A DNA stretch of 6,930 nt, from contig JAZRYS010000270.1 in the NCBI GenBank assembly GCA_045600865.1, forward strand, positions 1-6,930. The letters are read 5' to 3'. Shown here piece after piece: positions 1 through 4,506 of this stretch. A program made the translations under genes and the position numbers. The notes beneath the pieces are model-generated. The model worked only from the letters and a program-made list of their open reading frames with translations, searched no databases and was not told the origin of the DNA. The stretch's first letter is position 1. Every line of letters starts with the position of its first letter. This DNA comes from Aphodosoma sp045600865. GTDB taxonomy: Bacteria > Bacteroidota > Bacteroidia > Bacteroidales > Paludibacteraceae.

Positions 1-379
1 TGAGATCAGAAACTGACTTACCTGGGGCATAGATCATGTGGACGGTGGTTCCATCGGTTGGCTCTGTACCATCGACAAGAGTGAACGAGGCTACGCCATC
101 GGCATCAACACTTGCTACATTATAGGTCAGAGTGTTGTCGCCCCAGAAGCCAAAGACTACATCATTGACCTCCCATGTTGGAGTTATACTTGTACCTCCA
201 TCGGCAAACGAAACTCGAGTCTCTGGGTCTTTATTGATTGTACCTGTCACCTGAAGCTTACCTGTAGCGGCAACTTCCTGGCCTTTGTTTACTTCGGTTT
301 CGATACCGAGATCATCGTTACAGCTGACCAAAGACATAAAGGTCAGTGCTGCGGCAAAGAAAATATATGACTTTTTCAT
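1..379 (-). CDS. Fimbrillin-like surface lipoprotein (N-terminal part, runs off the window)
   Basis: The 126 visible residues begin with a lipoprotein signal: MKKS, a hydrophobic stretch, then the lipobox LVSC with the lipidated cysteine at residue 20, followed by acidic residues (NDD). Next comes a region typical of fimbrillin/Mfa-type proteins: a short beta-rich lead-in, TRVSF near residue 55, and a TWEVNDVVFGFW segment near residues 69-80. Family knowledge suggests export, lipidation, and assembly into or presentation on the outer membrane surface, but adhesin function is inferred. The ATG at 379 has a weak GGAAAG upstream. The gene follows a 52-aa small protein after only 15 nt, so the two are probably co-transcribed. 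The C-terminal part lies below position 1, so full length and pilus strand-exchange features cannot be judged. Other beta-sandwich lipoproteins of the same phylum are the main alternative. Confidence 0.75.
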   Translation of the reverse strand, partial: MKKSYIFFAAALTFMSLVSCNDDLGIETEVNKGQEVAATGKLQVTGTINKDPETRVSFADGGTSITPTWEVNDVVFGFWGDNTLTYNVASVDADGVASFTLVDGTEPTDGTTVHMIYAPGKSVSDL

Positions 380-394
380 AATGCTTTCCTTAAT

Positions 395-553
395 TTAATC
401 ATCTGACCATTCGTCGCCTTGATAAGGATTTAATGATCTACCATTTCCACTCGTGCAGATAATTTCCGCACCTTCAATCTCTACCACATTGATCTGTGGC
501 TTGGCATAGGGCTTCCGCTGGAAGTCCGCAGCTGTAAAAGTTTTCTTGTTCAT
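395..553 (-). CDS. Small 52-aa protein preceding the fimbrillin-like gene
   Basis: A 53-codon frame starts at the ATG at 553 and ends in TAA, 15 nt before the fimbrillin-like start. The protein opens basic (MNKKTF), has a central KPQINVVEIEGAEIICTSG segment, and ends in a polar, acidic tail (YQGDEWSDD). From memory, short proteins with a 'KPxxxVVEIE...L/I-x-TSG' core and acidic tryptophan-containing ends are common in Prevotella and Bacteroides, often near exported proteins, and have no assigned function. It has no signal peptide or membrane segment. The upstream leader (554-623) is very A-rich on the coding strand, as is usual for genes in this phylum. I cannot say whether it is a secreted peptide, a regulator or a chaperone-like partner. 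Its length, in-frame sense content and tight spacing support a real gene. Confidence 0.65.
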   Translation of the reverse strand: MNKKTFTAADFQRKPYAKPQINVVEIEGAEIICTSGNGRSLNPYQGDEWSDD

Positions 554-623
554 TTTTGCTTTAACTTTATTTTTGTTTCTTTTTATTTTGGAATTTATTT
601 TTTTCTTTACTATTTACTTCTCC
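554..623 (-). promoter_or_regulatory. A-rich untranslated leader of the small-protein/fimbrillin unit
   Basis: Read on the minus strand, this stretch is almost all A with scattered T, G and C, and starts with AAGGAGAAG just after the stop of the decayed membrane-protein gene. A-rich leaders help ribosome loading in Bacteroidetes, where Shine-Dalgarno pairing matters little. I find no TTTG / TAnnTTTG promoter in it, so the transcript may start further upstream, inside the remnant. The AAGGAGA itself has no start codon at a suitable distance. Confidence 0.3.
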
Positions 624-830
624 TTACCACGGCTTCACGAATCCGCTGAATAGCGGGAAGTCACCGAGCCAGAATATCTGGAGGCGCTTCTGGCGGAAGA
701 GCTTCATCTCGCGACTGCCATGCCCGGTGTGGCTCATGGATAAGAGCGTGCCGCTCTGTTCGCGCAGCTGCCCTACGAACTGTATGGCAAAATGGATGCC
801 CAGCAGAAGGGTGGCAGCGGTGATGAACCA
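624..830 (-). pseudogene. C-terminal remnant of an integral membrane protein
   Basis: A 68-codon open frame ends in TAA at 624 but has no start codon where one would be needed; a TGA lies immediately upstream (831-833). It begins with a hydrophobic membrane-like stretch (WFITAATLLLGIHFAIQFV) followed by a basic soluble tail containing SHTGHGSRE, FRQKRLQIFWLGDF and a final GFVKPW. The coding feel is strong: third positions are mostly G or C and the hydrophobic/basic layout is sensible. It therefore looks like the end of a real gene whose front was lost or separated by the insertion at about 836-950. I do not recognise the family. A second fragment with similar codon use lies at 951-1063 in a different frame and may be an earlier part of the same gene. 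Confidence 0.5.
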
Positions 831-835
831 TCATA

Positions 836-950
836 GAGTTGACATAGTGTGCAGACACAAAGAAGCCTTCCAAAGATGCACCGTAGGCACCTCTGGAAGG
901 CTCTGTAATCGACGAAAATTTCTGGGTTAGGGCTCCGCAATACCCCCCCC
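836..950 (-). repeat. Short inserted element with stem-loop and homopolymer tract (limits approximate)
   Basis: This stretch separates the two membrane-protein fragments and does not continue either. It holds a stem-loop (864-902), a C9 homopolymer at 943-951 (G9 on the minus strand), and a small inverted repeat CCGCA...TGCGG around that tract. A spurious minus frame runs through it. From memory only, I believe near-identical sequence recurs in other Prevotella genomes, inside short hypothetical proteins, as expected of a dispersed repeat. No target-site duplication or transposase is visible, so the exact ends are uncertain. Confidence 0.4.
864..902 (-). terminator. 16-bp stem-loop, possible terminator of the GNAT operon
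   Basis: As minus-strand RNA the arms AGCCUUCCAGAGGUGC and GCAUCUUUGGAAGGCU pair at all 16 positions around a 7-nt loop, with two G-U wobbles. On the plus strand those two positions are A-C mismatches, so the structure is better in minus-strand RNA. The RNA after it is moderately U-rich (CUUCUUUGUGU). It lies 162 nt downstream of the acetyltransferase stop. It may instead be an internal part of a dispersed repeat. Confidence 0.4.
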
Positions 951-1063
951 CTAAAATGCGGTATTTCAGCGTATTATAAGCGTATAAGCGCAGCTCGCGG
1001 CAGCCTTCGGTGAGGGCTGTATGGAAGAGGGATGTGGGGAAGGTGAGCATGGCGATTAGGGGA
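951..1063 (-). pseudogene. Internal remnant of a membrane protein, abutting the GNAT stop codon
   Basis: Immediately after the acetyltransferase stop, a minus frame reads NPLIAMLTFPTSLFHTALTEG and then a CRELRLYAYN segment before entering the repeat-like element. Its codons are mostly G/C-ending and the sequence is hydrophobic then mixed, like a membrane protein loop. It has no credible start of its own: the frame is closed by a TAG inside the end of the acetyltransferase gene. It is offset by one frame from the fragment at 624-830, as expected if something other than a multiple of three bases was inserted between them. That both pieces belong to one gene is inference. The family is not recognised. 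Confidence 0.4.
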
Positions 1064-1690
1064 TTATTCTTCTACTATTTCCATGTTCAGCAAGTCGAAG
1101 TACATAAGACGTGTGTGAAGAGGCAGACGCCCTACACCAATGCCGACATACTTTGCTTCAAGACGTTCATCCTCGACCAAATAACGAAAACCATTGCGTT
1201 CATAATAATGCAATGTATCAGCATTGTTAAGAGCATCAACGATTATAAAACGGCATCCTGTCTTATTATTCTCACGGAACAGGTTCTTGATAAAATCCAT
1301 TACTGCAGATCCGTATCCTTGATGTGCGAACTTGGTGCTTGTGCCAAGACGACCGACAAGTACGGCAGGAAATCGCTTGATAGACTTATCTCGCAGATCC
1401 GTATCTTCGAGGAAAATATCCTTGTACTCCTCAGCGAGTTTATTAGTCAAGCGTATGCTATCGTTAGCGAGGGTAAAGGCGGTCACAATCTCTTTAGGGT
1501 TCTGGCGCGAACGAAAAAGATAAGTCTTACCCAACAGCTTCTTCTGATAGGGTATTGCATCGTTGGCAAAGAAATCGTTGAGGTCTTGCTCATCCTCGCT
1601 CGATCCACAGTCAAATGTATTGCATTGTCTCTGGCACTCATCAGAGAGCACAGAGAGAATACAATTATCTATAAGTTCCTGTTGCGTCAT
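1064..1690 (-). CDS. GNAT acetyltransferase, TacT/AtaT-like toxin
   Basis: This 208-aa protein has the landmarks of GNAT toxins that acetylate the amino acid on charged tRNA and so block translation. There is an N-terminal FDCG segment followed by an acidic LNDFF stretch (residues 26-41). A PAVLVGRLG strand precedes the acetyl-CoA loop QGYGSA (residues 124-129), which fits the Q/R-x-x-G-x-G/A motif. VDALN follows at 151-155, then YYERNGF (162-168), where TacT-type enzymes carry the catalytic tyrosine. At 208 residues it is longer than the usual 160-180. The ATG at 1690 overlaps the stop of the upstream 53-aa gene as ATGA, so the pair is translationally coupled in antitoxin-first order. The toxin role is inferred from motifs and layout. 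A metabolic or protein-modifying GNAT enzyme is the alternative. Confidence 0.8.
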   Translation of the reverse strand: MTQQELIDNCILSVLSDECQRQCNTFDCGSSEDEQDLNDFFANDAIPYQKKLLGKTYLFRSRQNPKEIVTAFTLANDSIRLTNKLAEEYKDIFLEDTDLRDKSIKRFPAVLVGRLGTSTKFAHQGYGSAVMDFIKNLFRENNKTGCRFIIVDALNNADTLHYYERNGFRYLVEDERLEAKYVGIGVGRLPLHTRLMYFDLLNMEIVEE

Positions 1691-1848
1691 AACATATTTG
1701 CCTCTCGAAGGATTTGCTTCATTACATTGATATCCTTACGATGCACTTTTATAGTGCCAGGATTTGCCTCTACACGCTCTGCTTCGCGGATGAAGTTCTG
1801 TGCTTCATTGCCAAAGAGTGTGGGTATATTGCGTATTGGTCTTGCCAT
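1687..1848 (-). CDS. Putative 53-aa antitoxin of the GNAT module
   Basis: A 53-codon frame from the ATG at 1848 ends in the TGA that overlaps the acetyltransferase start by ATGA. The protein begins MARPIRNIPTLFGNEAQNFI, and the rest is rich in charge (EAERVEANPG, VHRKDINVMKQILREANML). From memory, short proteins starting 'MARPI-x-x-TP-x-L-x-G-x-x-A-x-x-F' often lie just upstream of GNAT genes in Bacteroidetes, which supports an antitoxin role. Unlike the antitoxins of TacT/AtaT, it shows no clear ribbon-helix-helix DNA-binding domain and is shorter than those (about 80-90 aa). It may neutralise by binding alone, or autoregulate through the complex. The start is fixed by the lack of any other ATG upstream in frame before the leader ORF. 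Low-level translation through coupling is expected to keep the two proteins in proportion. Confidence 0.7.
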   Translation of the reverse strand: MARPIRNIPTLFGNEAQNFIREAERVEANPGTIKVHRKDINVMKQILREANML

Positions 1849-1867
1849 AGTGTGAAATATTTATTCG

Positions 1868-1880
1868 TTTGTTTAATTAG
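1868..1880. repeat. 13-nt direct repeat, copy 1 (tttgtttaattag)
   Basis: Exact copy of 2042-2054. It spans the stop codon of the leader ORF and lies 20 nt upstream of the antitoxin start. Together the two copies bracket the whole leader ORF. Confidence 0.7.
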
Positions 1881-2035
1881 TAATTTTTGGTTATCGGCTG
1901 GCATGCACGAGCAGAAGCTACGCGCGCAACATGTCCTTCGTCCCAAGGCTGTGCCTGTCCCGCTGGCGCGTGACCGAAGGGAACAACGGTTACTGATGCT
2001 ACGAGATTACCCGTATAAACTTTTATGGATCTCAT
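1877..2035 (-). CDS. 52-aa leader peptide ORF upstream of the antitoxin
   Basis: An ATG at 2035, preceded by an A-run leader (AAACAAAAAAAATATG), opens a 53-codon frame ending in TAA 28 nt before the antitoxin start. The product starts MRSIKVYTGNLVASVTVVPF and continues through GHAPAGQAQPWDEGH to a Cys-containing end, CQPITKNY. It is much richer in G+C than its flanks, and the middle of the frame is an imperfect hairpin (1932-1985). It is the first ORF after a strong promoter and the 5' stem-loop, which suggests a leader peptide or a structured attenuator that affects antitoxin-toxin expression. From memory, this peptide or parts of it recur in Prevotella hypothetical proteins, so it may be a dispersed cassette. 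Translation is not proven; the conserved unit could be the RNA. Confidence 0.5.
   Translation of the reverse strand: MRSIKVYTGNLVASVTVVPFGHAPAGQAQPWDEGHVARVASARACQPITKNY
1932..1985 (-). other. Imperfect stem-loop inside the leader ORF
   Basis: In minus-strand RNA, UGU plus CCUUCG near 1985-1975 pairs with CGAAGG plus ACA near 1940-1932, with a 2-nt bulge; a further UC/GA pair follows a bulged G. The enclosed region is G+C-rich. A ribosome translating the leader ORF would have to open it, so it could couple leader translation to downstream expression. Confidence 0.35.
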
Positions 2036-2041
2036 ATTTTT

Positions 2042-2054
2042 TTTGTTTAATTAG
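2042..2054. repeat. 13-nt direct repeat, copy 2 (tttgtttaattag)
   Basis: Exact copy of 1868-1880, located 7 nt upstream of the leader ORF start. On the transcript both copies read CUAAUUAAACAAA just ahead of a start codon. They could be translation-initiation sequence duplicated with the leader cassette. Confidence 0.7.
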
Positions 2055-2076
2055 CGTGATTAATTTTCACTCTTTG

Positions 2077-2121
2077 AGATGAAGCGCACAGCTAATCACT
2101 CACCGCCTATGCACATCATCT
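2077..2121 (-). promoter_or_regulatory. Stem-loop at the predicted 5' end of the leader-antitoxin-toxin RNA
   Basis: The arms AGAUGAUGUGCAUAG and CUGUGCGCUUCAUCU pair at 14 of 15 positions around a 15-nt loop in minus-strand RNA. Two of the pairs are G-U, which become mismatches on the plus strand, so the minus RNA is the structured form. The stem begins about 7 nt after the -7 box, almost at the expected transcription start. It could stabilise the transcript or act as a binding site for the toxin-antitoxin complex or a regulator. Confidence 0.5.
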
Positions 2122-2127
2122 GCGTGG

Positions 2128-2159
2128 CAAATATACATTATTAATAAAATTAAAGCAAA
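2128..2159 (-). promoter_or_regulatory. Bacteroidetes-type promoter of the leader-antitoxin-toxin operon
   Basis: On the minus strand, TTTG (2159-2156) is followed after 20 nt by TATATTTG (2135-2128). This matches the Bacteroidetes primary-sigma consensus of TTTG at -33 and TAnnTTTG at -7, with usual spacing. It points to a start near 2121, a leader of about 85 nt before the 52-codon ORF, and then the antitoxin and toxin genes. It is the only full match I found in the window. Confidence 0.75.
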
Positions 2160-2421
2160 TTTGTGCTCCAAATCTTTTCATTTTCTCCCTACCTTCGCTT
2201 TATTTTCCCTTAATTTGTCACCCCAATTTTTCATTTTTATTCCTCTATTTTGCCACTTATATCTGTCATTCCGTGCCAGATGAAAATTTTTCTCATTTTT
2301 TTTTCCTCTAATTTCTACAGTTATTTCGGGGTAGTTTCCCCTGCTTATAGCTACTCATTGAAAGTTGTATCTTAGTTGTACCCGATTCGTGTAAGTTGTT
2401 GATTGTCATATCATATCACTA
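2160..2421. other. AT-rich intergenic stretch without a supported gene
   Basis: No frame here looks coding. About 2165-2325 is strongly pyrimidine-rich on the plus strand (runs of T and C), so purine-rich on the minus strand. A short GGGG...CCCC pairing occurs near 2338-2351. Three AGTTGT hexamers start at 2363, 2374 and 2394. No tRNA or recognisable structured RNA was seen. Confidence 0.5.
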
Positions 2422-2471
2422 TTCCACATGAACTCGCCTTTTTAGTTGGAAAAATCTGAGTTCATGTGGAA
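2422..2471. terminator. Strong hairpin with 14-bp perfect arms, likely 3' end of the hydrolase operon
   Basis: TTCCACATGAACTC at 2422-2435 and its exact reverse complement at 2458-2471 flank a 22-nt centre, in which TTTTT and AAAAA can pair for five more base pairs. It lies 57 nt downstream of the effector-binding protein stop, at the end of a long run of minus genes, where a terminator is expected. There is no U-run on either side, so a protein-binding palindrome or a tiny element's ends are alternatives. Confidence 0.45.
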
Positions 2472-2528
2472 CTGTTACTTCTTGTCCCAAAGACCTAAGT
2501 AAAAGAAACCGAAGATCTCCCAATGTTT

Positions 2529-3077
2529 TCATTCCAGCGGAAACATAATTCCACACTGGTAATTGGGAGCTTTGATGTCAGTGCCAGCATACCACTCCAT
2601 CATACAACTATTACGAGCGATTTTGAACTCTGGGTGCTGACGGAGCCATACCTCGTGGAAATAGGCATATTGATCCTGAAAGGCTGCCATGCCACCTTCG
2701 AAGTGTATCTTCAGCCACTGGCCATTTGGAATAGGGTAGAGATTCATCCCCTCTGGCACGTTACCTCCTTTGTATGTTCCACCGATGACGTAGGTGAATG
2801 TCTTGGCGCTGCACGCTGCAAAGTTCTCATCCGCACAAGTCATGCAGTAATTATTAGGCAACTGGCAGGTGCAAAGTGCGAACTCTCCCACATTATTATA
2901 TATAGCTGCCTGTTGGAACTCATCTGGAGTATTGCCTTCCATATAGACAGGCTTAACGATCTTCTCTACATATTCATCCCAGAACTTCGGACACTCTTCT
3001 GGTCCTTTTTTGAAAGAGATCTCACGGCTCATACCGATGATCTGCTGATCTTGCAATGTTATTATTTCGTGTTTCAT
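2529..3077 (-). CDS. Stand-alone GyrI/AraC-type effector-binding domain protein
   Basis: A 182-aa single-domain protein with the layout of the GyrI-like/AraC_E_bind fold. It opens with a MKHEIITL strand leading to IIGMSREISFKKG. A helix follows with FWDEYVEKIV, and then YVIGGTYKGGNVPEGMNLYPIPNG, the loop usually rich in PEG/PxG. The end has a W-x-x-x-(Q)HPEFK-type helix and WYAG, a typical acidic-aromatic tail. Family members bind small cationic or aromatic ligands; some act in multidrug regulators, and some stand-alone ones hydrolyse or sequester compounds. There is no DNA-binding helix-turn-helix, so it is not a complete regulator. Its ATG overlaps the stop of the alpha/beta hydrolase as ATGA, so both are made from one message and could act on related compounds. 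Its ligand cannot be told from the sequence. Confidence 0.75.
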   Translation of the reverse strand: MKHEIITLQDQQIIGMSREISFKKGPEECPKFWDEYVEKIVKPVYMEGNTPDEFQQAAIYNNVGEFALCTCQLPNNYCMTCADENFAACSAKTFTYVIGGTYKGGNVPEGMNLYPIPNGQWLKIHFEGGMAAFQDQYAYFHEVWLRQHPEFKIARNSCMMEWYAGTDIKAPNYQCGIMFPLE

Positions 3078-3700
3078 TTATCTTTACTATTTGTCTGCAT
3101 TGTTTTATATTCCCATTGTCTCAATATTTCCAGTTGCTCGGTAGTATGAAACCAGTGTTTACCATTTTCGACAATTTCCACCTGGCAAGGATGCTGGCTA
3201 AGAAATGATTCGTAGACCTTCTCTGCAACGACTGCATCCCTTTGAGGTCGCAGTATAAATGTCTCTGCATTCCAGCGTTCAATCGGGTGAGACACAACCC
3301 ATTCGTAATACCTTTCCTCTCTATGATCCGCACATTCAATGAACGTTTTCATGTCAAGAAGCGGAGATACGAACAGCGCCTTGTCAAGACCTCCCTCCTG
3401 GAATGCCAGCATCGAGAACCAACATCCGATGCTGTTTGCACGGACATTGATCGACCGATAATTCTGCTTGAGATATTGAGCCACATCGGACAATAAAACC
3501 ATCACGTTTTCTGGCATTTCCATCACCGGCAGATCAATACCTATTACTTGATATCCTAAAGGATTCACAACCTCAGCAAAGGCTTGCGCTTCCTCTTTAT
3601 TGCCTCCATGACCATGAATGAAAAGGAATACTTTGTCAGTCTTTTCGCCGATGATCAAAGCATCAACATTCGCTATTTTTGTTACTACGGATGATTGCAT
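3074..3700 (-). CDS. Small alpha/beta hydrolase
   Basis: A 208-aa single-domain hydrolase, cytoplasmic since no signal is visible. HGHGG at residues 29-33 is the oxyanion loop. The nucleophile elbow is ANSIG with Ser90, an alanine replacing the first glycine of G-x-S-x-G. LRPQRD supplies a candidate acid at Asp155, and GKHWFH the histidine (His182, or less likely His185). All triad members are in the right order and spacing, so the enzyme should be active as an esterase or peptidase-like hydrolase; the substrate is unknown. It starts 4 nt after the BamE-like gene and overlaps the effector-binding gene by ATGA, a tight three-gene cluster. Codons 188 to 200 (EQLEILRQ onwards) are duplicated 2.1 kb away at 5241-5277. 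Confidence 0.85.
   Translation of the reverse strand: MQSSVVTKIANVDALIIGEKTDKVFLFIHGHGGNKEEAQAFAEVVNPLGYQVIGIDLPVMEMPENVMVLLSDVAQYLKQNYRSINVRANSIGCWFSMLAFQEGGLDKALFVSPLLDMKTFIECADHREERYYEWVVSHPIERWNAETFILRPQRDAVVAEKVYESFLSQHPCQVEIVENGKHWFHTTEQLEILRQWEYKTMQTNSKDK
3103..3139. repeat. 37-nt duplicated segment, copy A (3' end of the hydrolase gene)
   Basis: This segment matches 5241-5277 at 34 of 37 positions in the same orientation; the differences are three consecutive bases (CCA versus TTT). Here it is coding and encodes the hydrolase stretch EQLEILRQWEYK. This copy is probably the source, because it lies within an intact gene. Confidence 0.8.
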
Positions 3701-3704
3701 ACTT

Positions 3705-4001
3705 TTATCGATGATGTTGTTCTTTCACTGTATCATACGCGATGACTTTGCCCTCTTTGTCAAAGGTGACAAGGAAAAGAACTAGTTCAGGACCAGCAAT
3801 CTCACCGATCATCTTGTGATAACCCCATTGCTCTCCCTCTGTATCTCCGTTCTTGAATTCTGGTGTACCCAGGAGTTTCTTGATGTCCGCTTTGTTCATG
3901 CCAACCTCAACTTTATTGATCTGTACAGATGAGCGTGTGGCGATGCAACTTGTATTAAAGATACTTGCAATGATGGCAAGTAGGATTATAGTCTTTCTCA
4001 T
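3705..4001 (-). CDS. Small lipoprotein with BamE/SmpA-like fold
   Basis: A 98-aa protein with a lipoprotein signal: MRKT, a hydrophobic core, then TSC with the lipidated cysteine at residue 19. The mature part contains VEVGMNKADIKKLLGTP, the classic beginning of BamE/SmpA-type domains (a 'G-M-(T/N)-x-x-(D/E)-(V/I)-x-x-L-L-G-x-P' helix), followed by GEQWGYHK and a final strand LVLFLVTFDKEGKVIAYDT. The fold is known from the outer-membrane assembly factor BamE, but many short lipoproteins of other roles carry it, so a BAM role should not be assumed. It sits 4 nt upstream of the hydrolase gene. A 52-nt gap separates it from the VOC gene, so it may be the first gene of a three-gene group or part of the longer transcript. 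Confidence 0.75.
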   Translation of the reverse strand: MRKTIILLAIIASIFNTSCIATRSSVQINKVEVGMNKADIKKLLGTPEFKNGDTEGEQWGYHKMIGEIAGPELVLFLVTFDKEGKVIAYDTVKEQHHR

Positions 4002-4053
4002 ATTATATATATTAAGAGGTGAGGACCGACTTCATCGGTAGTTATATCGTTCG

Positions 4054-4458
4054 TCATGCTACAAATGAACTGATTTCTATCAGATTGCCCTCAGGATCTG
4101 CAATATAGCAGGTGCGCTGTCCCCAAGGCTCGGTAGTAGGAGCGAAGACAGGTTTGGCACCTAAGCTGATGGCGCGTTCATATTCTTTATCCACGTCAGC
4201 AAAGGTAGGGACATCGAAGGAGAGTTCCATTGTGCCGTTGAGGCCCTGAGGATAGGAAAGTTTTTGCGAGATCATCTGCTCGAAGTCTGAGCGAGGGAAG
4301 AGAATAAGGCGCATACCATCGAGCGTCATCTCTACATTCGGCTCCTTCCCATTCCAATCTGTCTGGAACCCGAATACATCGCGATAGAAAGCGACGACCT
4401 TGGCGTTGTCGGTGGTGAAGAGACCTATGGTGTTGAAGTTAAAGCGTTTCATTGTCAT
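4054..4458 (-). CDS. VOC-fold protein (glyoxalase/bleomycin-resistance type)
   Basis: A 134-aa protein with two beta-alpha-beta-beta-beta halves. The first has NTIGLFTTDN followed by VVAFYRDVFGFQ; the second has MELSFDVPTFADVDKEYERA, then GQRTCYIADPEGNLIEI. FYRDVFGF and DPEGNLIEI are hallmarks of the VOC superfamily, which includes glyoxalase I, antibiotic-binding proteins and dioxygenases. The glutamate near the C-terminus (NLIEI) and that in MELSF are in ligand positions, but the usual first-strand histidine is absent (N-T-I-G-L), so classic metal-dependent glyoxalase activity is doubtful. It may bind a small molecule instead. Two close ATGs (4458 and 4452) are possible and neither has a clear ribosome site. 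Gaps of 48 and 52 nt to its neighbours permit, but do not prove, one operon. Confidence 0.85.
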   Translation of the reverse strand: MTMKRFNFNTIGLFTTDNAKVVAFYRDVFGFQTDWNGKEPNVEMTLDGMRLILFPRSDFEQMISQKLSYPQGLNGTMELSFDVPTFADVDKEYERAISLGAKPVFAPTTEPWGQRTCYIADPEGNLIEISSFVA

Positions 4459-4506
4459 ATAGTATTTATCAATAGTTAAGTATTTAGGGGAATCAGCAAA
4501 CAGCGC

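Noticed and set aside
661..1050. 129-codon minus-strand open frame across the remnant and the repeat-like element
   Set aside because: It joins coding-like sequence of one fragment to the stem-loop element and then runs out of frame through the other fragment. The second half does not resemble protein, while the +1 frame does.
1010..1855. Long plus-strand open frame (281 codons) opposite the GNAT-antitoxin pair
   Set aside because: It is the complement of two well-supported minus genes, and its product shows no family features.
2285..2320. AT-rich imperfect palindrome with a T-run on the plus strand as a terminator
   Set aside because: The pairing is only A-T and interrupted, and no plus-strand gene ends there.
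2523..3149. Plus-strand 208-codon open frame opposite the effector-binding gene
   Set aside because: It is a shadow of a clear GyrI-like domain gene on the minus strand; no start context or domain supports it.
4025..4039. Small hairpin ACCGA-cttca-TCGGT between the VOC and lipoprotein genes as a terminator
   Set aside because: Only five base pairs and no U-run follow; such pairing is common by chance.
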